A stretch of 48,683 nucleotides of DNA. It comes from Sulfuricurvum sp. Its GTDB lineage: Bacteria > Campylobacterota > Campylobacteria > Campylobacterales > Sulfurimonadaceae. Within the stretch, counting starts at the first letter, position 1. Each line of letters begins with the position of its first letter. Location: positions 1 through 48,683 of the forward strand of contig DZBD01000004.1 of assembly GCA_022729795.1 (NCBI GenBank). The letters are read 5' to 3'. A model generated the notes under the pieces. That model made no database searches. It was not told where the DNA came from and saw only the letters and a program-made list of their open reading frames with translations. Below are positions 26,058 to 36,965 of the stretch, in pieces. The position numbers were made by a program, and so were the translations under genes.

Positions 26058-26739
26058 TTTTATCTACCATTTTCATAATAAACTCTGCACTTTCTTTGGC
26101 ACTGCTCTGTAAAAATGTGTCAAAAGAGAAGCCGGCATCCATATCTGCTGCATCGCTAATAGCTCGGAGAATAAAAAAAGGAACATTCAATGCATCACAC
26201 ACTACAGCAACACTTGCTCCTTCCATCTCTAAAGCATCAGCCTCAAATGTATCGCCTATCCAGTTTTTTCTCTGCTCATTAGCTACAAATTGATCTCCTG
26301 TAGCTATAATGCCTTCTTTAACACTTTTACCCATCTCTTTTGCTACTTCTTTACTCATTGCAATCATTTTACTATCTGCATTTATATATACGGCACCCTC
26401 AGGCACATATCCAAAGGGATGACCAAAAGCGGTAATATCCAAGTCGTGCTGCGACAACTTATTTGCCACAATCAAGTCGCCAATACGAAGTTCGGGTGAT
26501 ATTGCGCCGGCTACTCCTGAAAATAATAAGATTTCAGCTCCAAAATGCTCAATCAAGGTTGTGGCGGTTAAAGTAGAAAACACTTTGCCTATTTTTGAAT
26601 ATGCAATCACTAAATCTGCACCCATATAAGATGCTTCGTAATATTTATTTTTGGCATATTCAGTCGTTTTATACACACCTAATTTCTCTAAAATTGGAGC
26701 TATCTCTTCGGGCATTGCACCCATTACAGCTATTTTCAT
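26047..26739 (-). CDS. mtnN: 5'-methylthioadenosine/S-adenosylhomocysteine nucleosidase
   Basis: 230 residues. The enzyme removes adenine from methylthioadenosine and S-adenosylhomocysteine, and from 6-amino-6-deoxyfutalosine in menaquinone synthesis in many Campylobacterota. The start MKIAVMGAMPEEIAPIL, FSGVAGAI, ALEMEGASVA and RAISDAAD motifs are clear. In the same order as Campylobacter (fabD, pfs, ttcA-like), with a nitrilase inserted before it. Ends overlap the ttcA-like gene. Confidence 0.97.
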   Translation of the reverse strand: MKIAVMGAMPEEIAPILEKLGVYKTTEYAKNKYYEASYMGADLVIAYSKIGKVFSTLTATTLIEHFGAEILLFSGVAGAISPELRIGDLIVANKLSQHDLDITAFGHPFGYVPEGAVYINADSKMIAMSKEVAKEMGKSVKEGIIATGDQFVANEQRKNWIGDTFEADALEMEGASVAVVCDALNVPFFILRAISDAADMDAGFSFDTFLQSSAKESAEFIMKMVDKIVD

Positions 26740-26741
26740 CT

Positions 26742-27464
26742 TTAGTCCTCTATTTCAAATGTTTTTATCAAAGTTTCGTATTTTGGTAATTTATATAGAA
26801 TTTTTGAGTTATTGTTCACTATACAGCTACCGCCCCAAAACCCAAGTCCATCCTCAAAACCGACACGATTCACAAAGATTACTTTCGCATCACAATGAAG
26901 TGCAGCCGACTTAATCAGTGCATACCACTGCTCTTCAATAAGTAAACCATTATCTTCAAAACCACGAGCAGGAGAAGCAACTAAGGCAATAATATAATCG
27001 GGATTTTCATCAAAAAGCTGTTTTTGGACATCTGCATGCCATAAATCTTCACAAACAAGCATTGAAACTCTGGCATGTGGAATCTTAAAACTTTCAAATA
27101 TATTTCCTGCCGTAAAATAGCGTGCTTCTTCAAACATTCCATAATTGGGCAAATGAACTTTGTTATGTTGAGAAAGCAACTCTCCGCAAGAAAAGTATAA
27201 GGCAGCATTTCTAAATACTTTGGCATCTCTTAAAGCAACACCGATTGCAATATCCACATGCCGGCTCAATTCTTTTAATTCGCTAAGTTCCTCAATATTC
27301 CACGCATCTTCATACAGCTTATCTTGTAGCGAATAGCCATTCAAAGCAAGCTCAGGGAATACTATTAAATCGCTCTCCTGTGAATGTTCTTTGATGATTT
27401 TGCAAATATCCTGCAAATTACTACGATTTAGCTTTGGAGAATATTGAGCTATAGTTATCCTCAT
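26742..27464 (-). CDS. Carbon-nitrogen hydrolase (nitrilase superfamily)
   Basis: 240 residues from MRITIAQYSP at 27464; an upstream in-frame ATG at 27518 lies inside fabD and adds a non-homologous leader, so it is not chosen. The catalytic triad is visible: E38 in VFPELALNGY, K102 in NKVHLPNYG and C138 in VCEDLWH. Substrate cannot be read from sequence; amidase, deaminated glutathione amidase or NAD synthetase-like are all possible. It is inserted between fabD and mtnN, with a 2-base gap to each. Two copies of the dispersed word lie within (27072, 27253). Confidence 0.9.
   Translation of the reverse strand: MRITIAQYSPKLNRSNLQDICKIIKEHSQESDLIVFPELALNGYSLQDKLYEDAWNIEELSELKELSRHVDIAIGVALRDAKVFRNAALYFSCGELLSQHNKVHLPNYGMFEEARYFTAGNIFESFKIPHARVSMLVCEDLWHADVQKQLFDENPDYIIALVASPARGFEDNGLLIEEQWYALIKSAALHCDAKVIFVNRVGFEDGLGFWGGSCIVNNNSKILYKLPKYETLIKTFEIED
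27072..27082 (+). repeat. GGCATGTGGAA word in nitrilase gene
   Basis: Exact 11-base match; coding strand reads ATT CCA CAT GCC, Ile-Pro-His-Ala. Confidence 0.8.
27253..27262 (-). repeat. GGCATGTGGA word in nitrilase gene
   Basis: TCCACATGCC on the plus strand; coding strand reads CGG CAT GTG GAT, Arg-His-Val-Asp. Confidence 0.75.
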
Positions 27465-27465
27465 C

Positions 27466-28407
27466 TTAGATACAAACTTCCTCAGAAACTTGCGCAAGTG
27501 ATGCCATATCAGAAACATTCAATGTCATTAAATCTTTAGCTATTCTACGATTTAAACCTTTTAAAACATTTCCGTTCCCAAATTCGATTGCTATATCAAC
27601 ATCATTTGCAATTGCTTCAATAGACTGTTTATATTTGACAGGTTTCACAAGTTGTTCTTTAAGTAGTGCTATTGCTTCGTTTTTTGTACTGTATGCTTTT
27701 GTTGTAACATTTGATATTACAGGCGCACTAAATTTCTCTTGAATCATACTTGTCATCAAGGCCGCTAAAGGTTCTTGAGCAGGAATCAAAATATCGCAAT
27801 GACTCGCAACAGACATATTTAAAAGAAGAGCTCTTTTTGCGCCTGCATCTTTAAAAGCTTGTTCCAAAGATATTAAATCAGATTTCATGCCCGCAACTAC
27901 AAGTTGACCGTCTTGATTATAATTCGCAGGCCATACTTTTTTGCCGTCTTTTTGAGCATTTAAGCATACTTTTTCTACACCCTCATCATCTAGTCCGACA
28001 ATAGCCATCATCCCTGCATCAATGCTATCGCAAGCACTTTGCATAAATGCACCTCTTTGATGCACCAACTCAACTGCATCAAGATAATCAATAGCACCGC
28101 TGGCACACAATGCTGAAAATTCTCCTAAAGAGTGACCTAAAAAGAGAGTAGCTTCTACACTTGGACAGGCATCTTTAAAAAGACGATACGCTATCATCTG
28201 AATAAGTAAAATTGCCGGTTGCGTAAATGCTGTTTCATTTAATTTTTCATTTTCATCAAAAATTAACTCTTTAAAATCAATTCCTATCCTTTGTCCTGCT
28301 TTTTCAAACATCTCTTTAGCAATATCAGATTTTTCATAAAAATCCTTTCCCATGCCTACGGCTTGGCTTCCTTGCCCGGCAAAAATCATTGCAATTTTTT
28401 TTGACAT
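27466..28407 (-). CDS. fabD: Malonyl-CoA:ACP transacylase
   Basis: 313 residues. FabD moves the malonyl group from CoA to acyl carrier protein for fatty-acid synthesis. IFAGQGSQAVGMG at residues 8-20, active-site GHSLGE (S93) and the ASHCDIL histidine segment are present. ATG at 28407 has an AAGGAAA site. It follows the activator-like gene by 9 bases and precedes the nitrilase by one base. Confidence 0.97.
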   Translation of the reverse strand: MSKKIAMIFAGQGSQAVGMGKDFYEKSDIAKEMFEKAGQRIGIDFKELIFDENEKLNETAFTQPAILLIQMIAYRLFKDACPSVEATLFLGHSLGEFSALCASGAIDYLDAVELVHQRGAFMQSACDSIDAGMMAIVGLDDEGVEKVCLNAQKDGKKVWPANYNQDGQLVVAGMKSDLISLEQAFKDAGAKRALLLNMSVASHCDILIPAQEPLAALMTSMIQEKFSAPVISNVTTKAYSTKNEAIALLKEQLVKPVKYKQSIEAIANDVDIAIEFGNGNVLKGLNRRIAKDLMTLNVSDMASLAQVSEEVCI

Positions 28408-28416
28408 ATATTTTCC

Positions 28417-29169
28417 TTATAAGTATTGTTGATTATCGGATATTTTTTTTCTTAGTGTGTTTCTATTGAGACCTAATTTGTCAGCAAGTTGCAATTGAGA
28501 TTTGAATTTATTCAATCCGGCTTTTATTAATGGCACTTCATATAAATATAAAAAATTTCTATAATCTGCGTTTGAACCAAGTTTTTTTGACAAATAATTT
28601 TCTGTTATTTCCATGAGTTCTACATCTTTTATATCTTGCAAGAGGTAATTTATCATCACTTGTCGTCTTAATGAGTGAGAGTTTTGACTCAAATCAGGCT
28701 GAAAATTCTCAAAGGTAAATTTTTCATTACCGCCAAACAATATGGAAGCTTCGAGCGTAAATTTTTTTACTAAAAAAGCAACATCTTCTAATCGTTGCAC
28801 AAGAGGAGGGATGTCAAATTTCACACTAAAGATATCATCTATACTTTCACTATTATATGAACTCTTAGCAGTTGCAATAACCCTAATTCCACTTGCTTTT
28901 ATTGTCTCTATTACAATTTTAATGTTTGGTGAGTTTTGCAAATTGGTGATTATTATATCATTTGTACTTTCAAGCGCTAATAATAATTCATCAAAATGAG
29001 ATGCATCCAAAATTGGTGCATCTGGGAGTATATATCTAGCAAGACTTTTCTTTCCAACACCGGATTCCCCTGTAATAAGGGAATTAACACTCAATGTTTT
29101 TAAAAGAGTTGCTGTTTTAAATGCCTGAGATGAAGCATCGGACGCAGTTATAAAATTAGTGACATCCAC
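28417..29169 (-). CDS. Degenerate sigma-54-activator-like protein with Fis-type helix-turn-helix
   Basis: About 250 residues if it starts at the GTG at 29169; an ATG at 29229 would overlap slyD by 74 bases and give an odd Val/Ala leader. A Walker A-like GESGVGKKS (about 34-42) is followed by a shortened AAA-like core with RLEDVAFLVKKF, and a C-terminal Fis-type motif QLADKLGLNRNTLRKKI. The GAFTGA loop that contacts sigma-54 and a clear Walker B are absent, so it is probably not a functional enhancer-binding activator. It may be a DNA-binding regulator of the slyD-fabD neighbourhood. The start is uncertain. Confidence 0.7.
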   Translation of the reverse strand: MDVTNFITASDASSQAFKTATLLKTLSVNSLITGESGVGKKSLARYILPDAPILDASHFDELLLALESTNDIIITNLQNSPNIKIVIETIKASGIRVIATAKSSYNSESIDDIFSVKFDIPPLVQRLEDVAFLVKKFTLEASILFGGNEKFTFENFQPDLSQNSHSLRRQVMINYLLQDIKDVELMEITENYLSKKLGSNADYRNFLYLYEVPLIKAGLNKFKSQLQLADKLGLNRNTLRKKISDNQQYL

Positions 29170-29677
29170 AGCCGCTGCCGCCACCTGTACCGCAACATCC
29201 ACTATCATCTTGTTTATTTTCAGCTGCAATACCGGTCATCGCTTCTTCAGCAGAGGCATCTCTAATATTGTTAATTGTAACAGTAAACATTAAATCTTTT
29301 CCTGCTAAAGGATGGTTAAAGTCGATAATAACATTTTCATCCGTTATCTCTTTAACAGTAACTTGTACTGTTCCTCCATCTTCACCTTGCCCATAAAGCG
29401 TCATTCCAATTTCTAAGTCAATTCCTGCAAACTGATCTTTTGGGACTTCTTGTTGTGCCTCTGCATTATAAACACCGTATGCATCTTCAGATTTAACAAG
29501 AACATCACCTTTTTCACCAATAGCCATATTAACAATTCCTTTTTCTAATCCAGGAATAATCTGACCCTTTCCAAACATGAACACTAACGGTGCTCCACCA
29601 ATATTACTATCTACGACTTTATCACCATCGCGAACTTCGTATTCAATTGACACAATTTGATTTGATTCTATTGCCAT
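29156..29677 (-). CDS. slyD: SlyD-type FKBP peptidyl-prolyl isomerase
   Basis: 173 residues. The FKBP domain (VEYEVRDGDKVVDSN, PLVFMFGKGQIIPGLEKGI) with the inserted IF chaperone domain (about 70-125) and a C-terminal metal-binding tail (SGCCGTGGGSGCGCH) identify SlyD. It speeds proline isomerisation, acts as chaperone and delivers nickel to hydrogenase in E. coli. The nearby hypE-hypA genes make a nickel role plausible. The last 14 bases overlap the following gene at its GTG start. The next upstream gene is cpoB, 73 bases away. Confidence 0.95.
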   Translation of the reverse strand: MAIESNQIVSIEYEVRDGDKVVDSNIGGAPLVFMFGKGQIIPGLEKGIVNMAIGEKGDVLVKSEDAYGVYNAEAQQEVPKDQFAGIDLEIGMTLYGQGEDGGTVQVTVKEITDENVIIDFNHPLAGKDLMFTVTINNIRDASAEEAMTGIAAENKQDDSGCCGTGGGSGCGCH

Positions 29678-29750
29678 TATAATAAGCCTTTAAATTATTT
29701 TTTAAATTTTATCATAAAAATATATGATGTTGCTGAAAAATATTTTCAAC

Positions 29751-30689
29751 CTACTTCATTAAGCTAAGTTTTTTTTGAGCTTCTATTGCATCATTTGTGT
29801 CTGGATATTTTGCAATTACACCTTTATAAAAGGCATTAGCATTTTTCTTATCGTCTGTATTATCCATAGATATTGCAGTGTGAAGCATTAAAGACGACAT
29901 ATACGGTGCTTTAGAATACAAGGAAGCACTTTTTTTGAAATATGCTATTGCTTCACCAAAATTTTTTCGCTTGTAGTTCATTTCACCAATCATATAATGC
30001 GCATAAGCAGGCTTATAATTTTTATCAATCAAATACGCATAATACTCAAGTGATTTAGTATAATTTTTTTTATCAAATAGTGCTTGCGCATCGTCGTAAA
30101 TATCACTTACACTCATCGCATCCAGGCCTATTGAAGATGTATTTTGTAATTCTGTTTTTTTACCCGTAGCAGCAGTTGTACTTTTCGTTGTAGACTTTTG
30201 AGCCATGAGACTTTTAACCAAAGAACTAACTTCATCTTTAGTTACGTAAGAAGTGTTTATTTTATCAATTAATGTTGATAACTCTGAAATAACTAATTTA
30301 ATTTTTTCAATATTTTCACTATTGTTTGTAGTAATTTCGCTGAGTCTTTTATCAAATTCATCAGAATTTTTTAATTGATCAGAACTTTGTTGCGTTAAAT
30401 TTTGTAAACTGATTTTATTATTTTGAGACTTTTCACTTAAGCTTTCTACAATACTCTGCAGCCCATCAATTCTCTCTCTAAGGGAATCAACTTCATTTGC
30501 CTGATTATTGCTTTTAACAACAACGCTGTGAAGACTTTGTTTGGTTTCTAATACAACTTTTTCGTTAGAAGTTAAACCGTAAGGTTTTGGGCTATTGAGA
30601 TCGCCGGCACCAAACGCAGAAGGTTCGGCGCAGCTTAAATTAAAAGGCACAATAGTTGCAAAAAAAGCAACTATAATACTTTTAGTCAT
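29751..30689 (-). CDS. cpoB: Tol-Pal system protein CpoB (YbgF)
   Basis: 312 residues. Signal peptide (about 1-20, ending Leu-Ser-Cys-Ala), a coiled coil (60-160) and a C-terminal TPR domain (about 195-310, with AQALFDKKNYTKSLEYYAYLI). CpoB links Tol-Pal and peptidoglycan synthesis in E. coli. It follows pal by 3 bases, the normal place. Longer coiled coil than in E. coli. Confidence 0.93.
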   Translation of the reverse strand: MTKSIIVAFFATIVPFNLSCAEPSAFGAGDLNSPKPYGLTSNEKVVLETKQSLHSVVVKSNNQANEVDSLRERIDGLQSIVESLSEKSQNNKISLQNLTQQSSDQLKNSDEFDKRLSEITTNNSENIEKIKLVISELSTLIDKINTSYVTKDEVSSLVKSLMAQKSTTKSTTAATGKKTELQNTSSIGLDAMSVSDIYDDAQALFDKKNYTKSLEYYAYLIDKNYKPAYAHYMIGEMNYKRKNFGEAIAYFKKSASLYSKAPYMSSLMLHTAISMDNTDDKKNANAFYKGVIAKYPDTNDAIEAQKKLSLMK

Positions 30690-30692
30690 AAA

Positions 30693-31217
30693 TTATGGAA
30701 GAAGTTTGAAGTCTACACGACGATTTTTTGCCCAGCACTCTTGAGTTTTATCACTACATACTGGACTACTTTCACCGTAACTTACCATTGTGATACGACT
30801 TGTATCAACACCTTCAGCAACTAGTGAATCCTTAACAGCTGATGCTCTTTTTAAACCTAGTGCGAAGTTATACTCATCACTACCCCATTCATCACAGTTA
30901 CCTTCTAACTTAACCATGTAAGGTTTAGCTTCGCCGTTTACTACAGATGCATCACCAGAAACATTGCTTTTCATATCTGATCTGATATCAAATTTGTCAA
31001 AGTCAAAATAAACTGAAAGCATTTCACCTTCTAAACGAGCTATTTTGCTAGCGCTATCTTCAATTGAAGAATCTGCAGCAGCTACAGTTTCAGCAATAGG
31101 AGCAACTTCTTGAACAGCTTGCTTGTTAGCGTTCTCATCAACAACAGGGGTTTTAGAACTACATCCACTAAAAACTAAAAGTGCTATTACAACACTTGAG
31201 AGTACTATACTTTTCAT
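30693..31217 (-). CDS. pal: Peptidoglycan-associated lipoprotein Pal
   Basis: 174 residues. Lipobox LLVFSGC with Cys19 as the lipidated residue; the OmpA-like domain (YFDFDKFDIR, GNCDEWGSDEYNFALGLKRA, NRRVDFKL) binds peptidoglycan. It anchors the outer membrane together with TolB. AAGGAAG precedes the ATG. A TATAAT element lies about 33 bases upstream, so pal and cpoB may also be made from their own promoter. Confidence 0.97.
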   Translation of the reverse strand: MKSIVLSSVVIALLVFSGCSSKTPVVDENANKQAVQEVAPIAETVAAADSSIEDSASKIARLEGEMLSVYFDFDKFDIRSDMKSNVSGDASVVNGEAKPYMVKLEGNCDEWGSDEYNFALGLKRASAVKDSLVAEGVDTSRITMVSYGESSPVCSDKTQECWAKNRRVDFKLLP

Positions 31218-31249
31218 ACCACTACTTCCTTTGAATTTAAAATTTCGTA

Positions 31250-31255
31250 ATTATA
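31250..31255 (-). promoter_or_regulatory. -10 element for pal-cpoB
   Basis: ATTATA on the plus strand (TATAAT on minus) in the 86-base gap between tolB and pal, the only sizeable gap within the tol cluster. Confidence 0.4.
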
Positions 31256-31303
31256 GCCAGAAAATTTGAAAATGCGTATATTAAATTTAACAAAATAACA
31301 ACT

Positions 31304-32554
31304 TTACCAGTCCATAGACTGAACTTTCCCATATTTAAGTGGAAATAAGAAGTTTTTATTATGATTTATACGGATGATTCCTATAGAACTTTGCCCTAAA
31401 TAGTCTTTAATAAAAATAATTGCATCTCCATCTTTTGAAAATCTTGGAAATTCATTAACACCCGTAGCAGTGAGTCTTCTAATGAAATCTGTCTTCGTAG
31501 AGACTAAATGCAAGTTGAAAGTATTTCCGGAAAATGCACTAGAGCTCTCTCTTGCTTTATACACTATATAATCACCATGTGCACTACAAGCAGAATTGCT
31601 TTTCCCATAAAAAACTAATTGTTCAACACTGTTACTTCCAATTTTCTTGGAAAAAACATTAGGATAACCTAATCTGTCCGAAATAAAAACAATGGAATCT
31701 TTTGACGTAAACTGTCCATTCACATCAATTCCCTTATATGTTGTTATTTTCTTATATTTTTTTGTAGATATATCATATGTATATATATCAGGTTGTCCAT
31801 CTAATGCCATAGTCAAAAGAAGTTGCTTAGAATCTTCACTCACATCTGAGCAGACTAACATTCCGTCTGAGGATAGCATGATTTTATTTTTTCCTGTATT
31901 TACTTCCAGATGTTTTAAAGTTGGCTTTTTACCATCCAATGAAGTGTAATAAAAAGAGTCTTGTGCATTGTTAGCCCATTTCGGAAAAACATTAAAACCG
32001 CCTTTGACTGCAACGTGCTGGTATGAAAGGGTGTAATCTGCAATAACTATTTCACTTTTTTGAGGAGCAACAATCCTTGAAAAAACAACTTTTCTTTTCA
32101 TCCATTCAACAGACGGTTCTCCCATAAACTCATTTATATCATATGCAATTGCATGACTTGCAAACATATATATATTTTTTTTACTAATTTTATATTTTTT
32201 ATCAAATACACTGGCATTATTTCTAAAAAGTTTTACTTCAATATTTAATGCCTTATTATCGTCTTCAAACATTTTATATCTTAAAACATATGTCATGTCT
32301 TTATTTTCAACAAGAACGTTTGTATCATCGAACTGTACCTTACGATAATGTCTATCTACGTTAAAGAGCGAAATTACGTTTAAATCGGCAATTATAGATT
32401 TAAAAAATTGCATTTTAAATGTTTCATCGTAGCTAATTGAGGCCTCTTCAACTGCTAATGCAGGAAGTGTATCAACTTTTTTTGTGACTTCAATTGTTGC
32501 ATCTGCAGCAAAAGACAAAGTAAAAAACATTAATAATAAACAAACTATTTTCAA
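31304..32554 (-). CDS. tolB: Tol-Pal translocation protein TolB
   Basis: 416 residues. Signal peptide (1-17), an N-terminal domain (about 20-150), and a beta-propeller with repeats such as LDGKKPTLKHL, MALDGQPDIYTYD and FSKDGDAIIFIKD. Periplasmic TolB passes signals between TolA and Pal. The start is TTG at 32554 preceded by GAGGAG. It follows tolA by two bases. Confidence 0.95.
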   Translation of the reverse strand: MKIVCLLLMFFTLSFAADATIEVTKKVDTLPALAVEEASISYDETFKMQFFKSIIADLNVISLFNVDRHYRKVQFDDTNVLVENKDMTYVLRYKMFEDDNKALNIEVKLFRNNASVFDKKYKISKKNIYMFASHAIAYDINEFMGEPSVEWMKRKVVFSRIVAPQKSEIVIADYTLSYQHVAVKGGFNVFPKWANNAQDSFYYTSLDGKKPTLKHLEVNTGKNKIMLSSDGMLVCSDVSEDSKQLLLTMALDGQPDIYTYDISTKKYKKITTYKGIDVNGQFTSKDSIVFISDRLGYPNVFSKKIGSNSVEQLVFYGKSNSACSAHGDYIVYKARESSSAFSGNTFNLHLVSTKTDFIRRLTATGVNEFPRFSKDGDAIIFIKDYLGQSSIGIIRINHNKNFLFPLKYGKVQSMDW

Positions 32555-32556
32555 AA

Positions 32557-33279
32557 TTACTCCTCAGACCTTAGTATTACTATATTGTTTTGTGTTTTAT
32601 TTTCCGGATTAATTGGAAAAATAACACTCATGAGCCTATCTTTAATTTGATCGCACTCTTTATTTAATTCACTGTTTCCAGAATAAGTTAAAATTCTAAA
32701 ATCTAAAACTTTACCGATTGGACTCAACTGAATAACTGCCTTAACACTATTACCCTGTGAATTTGGCGGCGGATTAAAATGTTCATAGACCAATCCTTGA
32801 ATCTTAGCCAAATACTCATTTACCTCTGGTGATGTAGAAGCAGCACTTTTTTCTTCATCAGCACTCTTGGAGACAGATTTATCAAGTTTTTTTGCTATTT
32901 TACTTGCATTATTCTCTTTAGCAACTTTTAATTTTTTTTGAGTATTTTCCACTCTTTTATTATCTTTTGGTTTTTCTTTTGGTTTGTCTTTTTTTATATC
33001 TTTAGTTATAACTTCACTAAACAAATCATCAATATCAACTTTTTTAGGTTCTGGAATAACAGGTGCTTCTTCGGTTGGAGCTGAAACTTCTTTTTTTGCT
33101 TTTTGTGATTCTACTTTGGGCATTACTATTGATACTGATATAAAATTATCTTTCTTTAAAGCAAAAGAATCTATTTTTTTAGGTGAAAATAAACTATAAA
33201 TTACAAGAAACAAAATAAATGAGAAAAGCGATAAGGAAATAATACCGCTTATATAAAAAAAAGAGTCGTTTCTAGCCAT
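32557..33279 (-). CDS. tolA: TolA-like energy transducer
   Basis: 240 residues: one N-terminal transmembrane helix (10-29), a long Lys-rich linker (50-150) and a small C-terminal TolA/TonB domain (about 155-240, NEYLAKIQGLVYEHFNPPPN). It couples TolQR motion to TolB and Pal. Overlaps tolR by 8 bases. TonB family annotation is the alternative, but tolB and pal follow. Confidence 0.9.
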   Translation of the reverse strand: MARNDSFFYISGIISLSLFSFILFLVIYSLFSPKKIDSFALKKDNFISVSIVMPKVESQKAKKEVSAPTEEAPVIPEPKKVDIDDLFSEVITKDIKKDKPKEKPKDNKRVENTQKKLKVAKENNASKIAKKLDKSVSKSADEEKSAASTSPEVNEYLAKIQGLVYEHFNPPPNSQGNSVKAVIQLSPIGKVLDFRILTYSGNSELNKECDQIKDRLMSVIFPINPENKTQNNIVILRSEE

Positions 33280-33664
33280 TTGTCGCTAACGATACTTCAG
33301 AAAATCCAGCTTGTTTTACAGCTGCTAAAATTGACATAACTACACCATAATCTAAACTTTTATCAGCACTAATTAATACAGTAGCTTTTTTATCTAAATC
33401 TCTTGAATAAGTGTAGAAATTATCAATAAAAGTATTTATCTCATAAATATCTTTATTAATTTTTAGTATTTTCTCTTTATCAATAGTAATATGCACAGGT
33501 GGAATTTTTGAAAGTTGCTGGCTTACGGAGCCTTGAGGTAATTTGATATTTTCTTCATATACAATATTTGGAGCAATAACCATAAGTATTGCTAATAAAA
33601 CTAGCATTACATCTACAAGAGGAGTAATATTTAATTCCGGCTTATCTTCCCAATCATAAATCAT
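33272..33664 (-). CDS. tolR: TolR/ExbD family proton-channel protein
   Basis: 130 residues. The transmembrane segment NITPLVDVMLVLLAILMV carries the conserved Asp needed for proton flow; a periplasmic domain follows. Works with TolQ. Start follows tolQ by 2 bases. Confidence 0.93.
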   Translation of the reverse strand: MIYDWEDKPELNITPLVDVMLVLLAILMVIAPNIVYEENIKLPQGSVSQQLSKIPPVHITIDKEKILKINKDIYEINTFIDNFYTYSRDLDKKATVLISADKSLDYGVVMSILAAVKQAGFSEVSLATNG

Positions 33665-33666
33665 AT

Positions 33667-34236
33667 TTATACTTTACGCGCTAAGACAGCATCACTTTGC
33701 ATTTGAAGAAAACTGATTAACTCAAATGATTTTCTCTTTAACATTTGATGATAAGTGTAAGAAAATATAGCTACAAAAATTCCTGAAGCCGTAGCAATTA
33801 GTGCATCGGAAACACCGCTTGAAATAATAGACATGCCGCCACCGCTACTTTGTCCAATATGAGAAAAAGTATCTAAAATCGAAACAACTGTACCAAATAG
33901 ACCAATAAACGGGGTTGTTGATGCAAATACAGATAACACTGAAAGACCTTTTGTTGCTTCTTTTGTTGCTGCAAGCATTCCTAAATCTAATATTTCTTTT
34001 GTAACATTTGAACTTGATTTCAAAAAATTACTTAAAAAGGATTTATCACTTACAGTTGAAGCCCCCATTAACAGATGTTCAAGAGAATTAGTTTCTAGTG
34101 AAATCCAACTATTAATAGAAAAATAACGATAATAAAACACCCAATTCAGTATGACAAAATATACAGACAACAGAGCCAGTACACCCAATGTGACTGGGTG
34201 ACTTTTTAAATAGAAATCAATTAATTCGTTTATCAT
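33667..34236 (-). CDS. tolQ: TolQ/ExbB family proton-channel protein
   Basis: 189 residues with three transmembrane helices (about 17-36, 100-125, 140-162); the conserved stretch TTPFIGLFGTVVSILDTF and ISSGVSDALIATASGIFVAI are diagnostic. The channel uses the proton gradient to drive TolA. It directly follows atpC by 3 bases, linking ATP synthase and Tol genes in one unit. Confidence 0.95.
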   Translation of the reverse strand: MINELIDFYLKSHPVTLGVLALLSVYFVILNWVFYYRYFSINSWISLETNSLEHLLMGASTVSDKSFLSNFLKSSSNVTKEILDLGMLAATKEATKGLSVLSVFASTTPFIGLFGTVVSILDTFSHIGQSSGGGMSIISSGVSDALIATASGIFVAIFSYTYHQMLKRKSFELISFLQMQSDAVLARKV

Positions 34237-34239
34237 TGC

Positions 34240-34632
34240 TTAAAGTAACTTCTTGGCAGCAGATTCAATTCTCACTGAAACAGACGCAATTGCAGGGTTT
34301 GAATCAGCAATGTCTCTAATCAATTTTTTAGCATCTTCTAGTGCATCAGCAATAGAGCTTTCACTATCACCACGAATGGCAACTGCACCTTCTACTAATA
34401 CAATTACTTTTTTTTCATCAACCTGGACTACGCCCCAATTAATTAAAATCGATTCGACTGATTTATCTACTTTTTCGATATCAATAACACCAGCTTCCAA
34501 CAAAGTTGTTAAAGAAGCATGATGCGCAAGAACACCAAATTCTCCCTCTTCGCCAGGGAGAACTACACTAATGACTTCATCATTGAAGATTTCACCATTA
34601 GGAGTAAGGATCTCAAGTTTTAACTTATCCAT
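34240..34632 (-). CDS. atpC: ATP synthase epsilon subunit
   Basis: 130 residues; N-terminal beta-sandwich (KLEILTPNGEIFNDEVISVVLPGEEGEFGVLAHHASL) and a C-terminal helical hairpin. Regulatory subunit of F1. ATG at 34632 with AAGGA. Confidence 0.97.
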   Translation of the reverse strand: MDKLKLEILTPNGEIFNDEVISVVLPGEEGEFGVLAHHASLTTLLEAGVIDIEKVDKSVESILINWGVVQVDEKKVIVLVEGAVAIRGDSESSIADALEDAKKLIRDIADSNPAIASVSVRIESAAKKLL

Positions 34633-34656
34633 AACCAGTCCTTTAGTATATATGAA

Positions 34657-36956
<2,300 letters not shown>

Positions 36957-36965
36957 GAGTTTTCC

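Noticed and set aside
29711-29728. ATCATA ... TATGAT hairpin between cpoB and slyD
   Set aside because: All A-T stem of six pairs with no T tract in the direction of transcription; too weak to call a terminator.
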